Source: Chloroflexi bacterium RBG_16_70_13 (GTDB lineage: Bacteria; Chloroflexota; Limnocylindria; Limnocylindrales; CSP1-4). From it: a stretch of DNA of 8,159 bases. The stretch is from positions 22,609 to 30,767 of the forward strand of contig MGOD01000138.1 in assembly GCA_001795245.1 (NCBI GenBank). Direction: 5' to 3'. The notes under the pieces were generated by a model, which saw nothing but the letters and a program-made list of their open reading frames with translations, was not told the DNA's origin and searched no databases. Positions 5,480 to 8,159 of the stretch are shown here, in pieces; within the stretch, counting starts at the first letter, position 1, and each line of letters begins with the position of its first letter. The position numbers were made by a program, and so were the translations under genes.

Positions 5480-6550
5480 ATGAGCCAGCGTTCCCGCCTC
5501 ACGGTCGCGGTCGTCGGCGCCACCGGTGTCGTCGGTCGGACGATGGTCCAGGTCCTTGCCGAGAGGGACTTCCCGGTCGGGGAGCTCCGGCTGCTCGCTT
5601 CCGGGCGCTCGGCCGGCCGGACGGTCTCCGCTGCCGGTCGGACGATCGAAGTCGGAGAGGCCGTCCCCGAGGCGTTCGAGGACGTCGACATCGCCCTCTT
5701 CAGCGCGGGCGGCGACGTCTCGAAGGACCTCGCGCCGGCGGCGGCGGCGCGCGGCGCGACCGTCATCGACAACTCGAGCGCCTGGCGCATGGATCCGGCG
5801 GTCCCACTCGTGGTCAGCCAGGTCAACGCCGACGACCTCGAGTGGCACGAGGGAATCATCGCCAACCCGAACTGCTCGACGATGCAGCTCGCCCCGATCC
5901 TCATGGCCCTGCGCGACGCCGTCGGGCTCGACCGCGTCGTCGTCGACACCTACCAGTCCGTCTCCGGCACCGGTGCCGAGGCCGTCGCCGAGCTCGAGGG
6001 CCAGATCCAGGCACATGTCGCCGGGGCGCCCAAGGCGGCCGCCGTCTACCCCCACCCGATCGCCTTCAACGCCCTGCCAGAGATCGACGTCTTCCTCGAC
6101 AACGGCTACACGAAGGAGGAATGGAAGGTCGTCGCCGAGAGTCGCAAGATCCTCCATCTCCCGGAGCTGCGCCTCTCGTGCACGGCGGTCCGGATCCCGG
6201 TCTTCGTGAGCCATTCCGAGGCAGTCCACGTCCAGACGACGCGGCCCATCACCCCGGATGCCGCCCGGGCCCTGTTTGCGACGGTCCCCGGCGTCGTCGT
6301 CCAGGATGATCCGGCCAGGCACGAGTATCCGCTCGCGACGAAGGCAGCCGGGCGGGACGAGATCTTCGTGGGCCGGGTCCGCCAGGATCCGTCGGTCGAC
6401 GGCGAACGCGGGCTCGCCCTGTGGGTCGTCTCGGACAACCTCCGGAAGGGCGCCGCGACGAATGCCGTCGAGATCGCCGAGGCGCTCGTGGGGCGCGACT
6501 GGATCCGCGCCCGATCGCGGCGGGCCGGCCCGGTCGGGGCCCCGGCGTGA
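5480..6550 (+). CDS. asd: Aspartate-semialdehyde dehydrogenase
   Basis: Asd reduces aspartyl-4-phosphate to aspartate semialdehyde with NADPH, the branch point to lysine/diaminopimelate, threonine and methionine. From ATG 5480 the product has 356 residues, close to the family norm. The Rossmann glycine motif VAVVGATGVVGRTM is at 9-22. IANPNCSTMQLAPIL carries the catalytic Cys132. SVSGTGAEAV (160-169) and SCTAVRIPVFVSHSEAV (233-249) carry the substrate-binding region and catalytic His245. WVVSDNLRKGAATNAVEIAE near the C-terminus is also typical. The start at 5480 has GGAG 10 bases upstream and puts the glycine motif at the usual distance. GTG 5441 in the same frame would add 13 residues and lies at the predicted transcription start, so a leaderless longer form is possible. 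The gene ends inside a short tandem duplication shared with the next gene. Confidence 0.96.
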   Translation: MSQRSRLTVAVVGATGVVGRTMVQVLAERDFPVGELRLLASGRSAGRTVSAAGRTIEVGEAVPEAFEDVDIALFSAGGDVSKDLAPAAAARGATVIDNSSAWRMDPAVPLVVSQVNADDLEWHEGIIANPNCSTMQLAPILMALRDAVGLDRVVVDTYQSVSGTGAEAVAELEGQIQAHVAGAPKAAAVYPHPIAFNALPEIDVFLDNGYTKEEWKVVAESRKILHLPELRLSCTAVRIPVFVSHSEAVHVQTTRPITPDAARALFATVPGVVVQDDPARHEYPLATKAAGRDEIFVGRVRQDPSVDGERGLALWVVSDNLRKGAATNAVEIAEALVGRDWIRARSRRAGPVGAPA

Positions 6551-6620
6551 CCTCGGCCTCTCGCTCGGAGGCGCTCGAGGCCCCGGCGTCCACGCCGGCC
6601 TCGCGCTCGGCGGCGCTGGA
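6538..6620. repeat. 41/42-bp tandem duplication across the asd-UDG junction
   Basis: Unit 1 (6538-6578) and unit 2 (6579-6620) both open with GGCCCCGGCGT and close with similar CGCTCGG(A/C)GGCGCT segments. A third GGCC begins at 6621. The closing 24-base segments (6559-6582 and 6601-6624) agree at 21 of 24 positions. Unit 1 contains the asd stop and the next gene's GTG start; unit 2 is one base longer and encodes SRSAALEA, an echo of SRSEALEA. Confidence 0.75.
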
Positions 6621-7329
6621 GGCCATCGCCGCGGAGGTCCGCGCCTGCACCCGTTGTCGCCTCCACGCCGGGCGCACCCACGCCGTCCCGGGTGAGGGCC
6701 ACCCGGACACGGAGGTCGTCTTCGTCGGCGAGGGCCCCGGCCTCAACGAGGACCGCCAGGGGCGACCGTTCGTCGGTCGGGCCGGGGACCTCCTGGTCCG
6801 CTTCCTGGCCACGATCGGCTGGCGCCGTGAGGAAGTCTTCATCACGAACGTCGTGAAGTGCCGGCCGCCCGACAACCGCGACCCCGAGCCGGACGAGGTC
6901 GCCGCCTGTCTGCCCTACCTGCAGCGCCAGCTCCAGGCCCTCGACCCGGCCCTCGTCGTGACCCTCGGCCGCCACTCGATGGGGCGGTTCATCCCCGGCG
7001 CCCGGATCACCCAGGCGCACGGGACCGTCCACCCGGTCGATCCCGCCACCGGAGCCGGGTCGGCGCTGGTCTACGCGATGTTCCACCCGGCCGCAGCCCT
7101 GCGGGCCCCCGACGTCGAGCGCCAGAGCTACGACGACGCAGCCGGCATCCCGGCCGCTCTCCTGGAGGCCCGCCGCCGCCGCGTTGCCACGGCCGCCACC
7201 GCCGCCACTGGGGCGGCGACGGGCGAAGCGCGGCCCGAGCAAGCCGCGGCCCCCGAGGCGTTCCCCGCACCACCACCACCGGATGCGAGTCCGGTCGACA
7301 CGGCGCTCGACGCGCCGACCTTCTTCTGA
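6547..7329 (+). CDS. Family 4 (Fe-S) uracil-DNA glycosylase
   Basis: The enzyme removes uracil from DNA to start base-excision repair after cytosine deamination. The 260-residue product starts at a GTG whose last two bases begin the asd stop (GTGA overlap), indicating translational coupling. Motif A is GEGPGLNEDRQGRPFVGRAG (61-80). Cys34 and Cys37 (CTRC), Cys105 (VVKCRPP) and Cys121 supply the four 4Fe-4S ligands typical of family 4. Motif B is FHPAAALR, with His180. The catalytic core spans about 27-210. Before it are two copies of SRS(E/A)ALEA (5-12 and 19-26) made by a local duplication. After it is a tail of about 50 residues rich in Ala and Pro, ending DAPTFF, probably disordered. Family 5 is less likely because motif A and the cysteine spacing follow family 4. 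The exact start is uncertain because the repeat has disturbed the N-terminus. Confidence 0.93.
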   Translation: MTSASRSEALEAPASTPASRSAALEAIAAEVRACTRCRLHAGRTHAVPGEGHPDTEVVFVGEGPGLNEDRQGRPFVGRAGDLLVRFLATIGWRREEVFITNVVKCRPPDNRDPEPDEVAACLPYLQRQLQALDPALVVTLGRHSMGRFIPGARITQAHGTVHPVDPATGAGSALVYAMFHPAAALRAPDVERQSYDDAAGIPAALLEARRRRVATAATAATGAATGEARPEQAAAPEAFPAPPPPDASPVDTALDAPTFF

Positions 7330-7346
7330 TCGGAACCAGGCCCGCC

Positions 7347-8159
7347 ATGCCCAGAAAGCAAGCACCACTGCCGACCGGCACGCCCCTCAGGATCATCCCG
7401 CTCGGCGGGGTGGGCGAGATCGGCAAGAACATGTTCGTCTTCGAGTACGGCGACGACATCGTCGTCATCGACTGCGGCCTGATGTTCCCCGACGAGGAGA
7501 TGTTCGGCATCGATCTCGTCGTCCCCGACATCACCTATCTCCGGGACAAGAAGGCCAACGTCAAGGCCTTCCTCATCACCCATGCCCACGAGGACCACGT
7601 CGGCGGCCTGCCGTACATCCTGCCCGAGTTCCCCGGCGTGCCCGTCTACGCCTCAACGCTCGCCCGCGGCCTGCTCGGCAACAAGATCAAGGAGCACAAG
7701 CTCCACCACAACCCGATGCTCTCCCTGGAGCCCGGCGACGAGCTCCAGATCGGCCCCTTCACGGCGATCCCGTTCCGGATCGGCCACTCGATCCCGGACG
7801 CCATGGGCATCGCCCTCCGGACCCCGGTCGGGACGGTCGTCCACACCGGCGACTTCAAGTTCGACCACACGCCGGTCGACGGCAAGCTCAGCGACTTCCA
7901 CATCCTCGCCAGGCTTGGCGAGGAGGGCGTCATCTGCCTGATGTCCGACTCGACCCGGGCCGAGAATCCCGGCTACACGCCCTCGGAGCGGACGGTCGGC
8001 GAGGCCTTTCGCGAGATCATGGAGCCGCTCGACGGCCGGGTCATCGTGGCGACGTTCGCCAGCAACATCGCCCGCGTCCAGCAGGTCCTCGACGCCGCGG
8101 CGACGTTCGACCGCCAGGTCACGGTCATCGGGCGCTCGATGGAGCAGAACTTCCGGATC
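7347..8159 (+). CDS. rnj: Ribonuclease J, N-terminal part
   Basis: RNase J is a metallo-beta-lactamase/beta-CASP nuclease with 5'-3' exo- and endoribonuclease activity, central to mRNA decay and rRNA maturation in bacteria lacking RNase E. The window holds the first 271 of roughly 550 residues; the frame is open to the last base. After the N-terminal LRIIPLGGVGEIGKNMFVFE comes the metal-binding motif THAHEDHVGG (His79, His81, Asp83, His84). It is followed by GHSIPDA (His147), HTGDFKFD (Asp169) and MSDSTRAENPG (Asp201), after which the beta-CASP domain opens with TFASNIARVQQVLDAA (236-251). The ATG at 7347 is 17 bases after the upstream stop; only a weak CAGG precedes it, so coupling with the upstream genes is likely. 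The C-terminal domain is not visible. Confidence 0.96.
   Translation, partial: MPRKQAPLPTGTPLRIIPLGGVGEIGKNMFVFEYGDDIVVIDCGLMFPDEEMFGIDLVVPDITYLRDKKANVKAFLITHAHEDHVGGLPYILPEFPGVPVYASTLARGLLGNKIKEHKLHHNPMLSLEPGDELQIGPFTAIPFRIGHSIPDAMGIALRTPVGTVVHTGDFKFDHTPVDGKLSDFHILARLGEEGVICLMSDSTRAENPGYTPSERTVGEAFREIMEPLDGRVIVATFASNIARVQQVLDAAATFDRQVTVIGRSMEQNFRI

Noticed and set aside
5216..6322. 368-residue open frame on the - strand opposite asd
   Set aside because: It is antisense to a well-supported asd and shows the acidic/Arg-rich composition typical of shadows in this genome.
7190..7230. GCC-rich low-complexity run as a microsatellite or CRISPR-like repeat
   Set aside because: It is explained by Ala/Thr codons in the glycosylase tail and lacks regular spacing.

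Overview
This is a GC-rich chromosomal stretch with tightly packed genes, nearly all G/C at third codon positions, and several GTG starts. All genes are on the + strand. The combination of TruB, RibF, S15 and PNPase followed by Asd, a family 4 uracil-DNA glycosylase and RNase J suits a high-GC bacterium that uses an RNase J type of RNA decay. My best guess is a Chloroflexota lineage (Limnocylindria-like). This is inferred from gene content and composition, not from a marker search.

Layout: bases 1-104 hold the last residues of a DHH/DHHA1 phosphoesterase (NrnA-like). It is followed almost directly by truB (107-1144) and an overlapping ribF (1137-1931) whose riboflavin-kinase half looks degenerate. 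A 164-base gap carries a weak hairpin, a perfect 11-bp tandem repeat and a plausible sigma-70-type promoter, and leads into rpsO (2096-2365). A 116-base leader with a 9-bp hairpin and a second hairpin that pairs with the Shine-Dalgarno sequence precedes pnp (2482-5064). Two GC-rich hairpins follow pnp, then about 300 bases without a credible gene, then an extended -10 promoter. The second gene group is asd (5480-6550), a family 4 uracil-DNA glycosylase (6547-7329) that overlaps asd by 4 bases, and the first 271 codons of RNase J (7347 to the window end).

The standout is pnp. It encodes an 860-residue PNPase in which a complete DEDDh (DnaQ-like) 3'-5' exonuclease domain, with all five signature residues, lies inside the alpha-helical linker between the two RNase PH domains. 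The second RNase PH site, KH and S1 domains are intact. The protein therefore appears to combine phosphorolytic and hydrolytic 3'-5' nuclease sites in one chain. I know of no described protein with this arrangement, though I could not search.

Functionally the window is an RNA processing and decay neighbourhood: a nanoRNase (NrnA-like), a tRNA pseudouridine synthase, a ribosomal protein, the PNPase-exonuclease fusion and RNase J. Mixed in are a flavin cofactor enzyme, the branch-point enzyme for lysine/threonine/methionine synthesis, and a base-excision repair enzyme.
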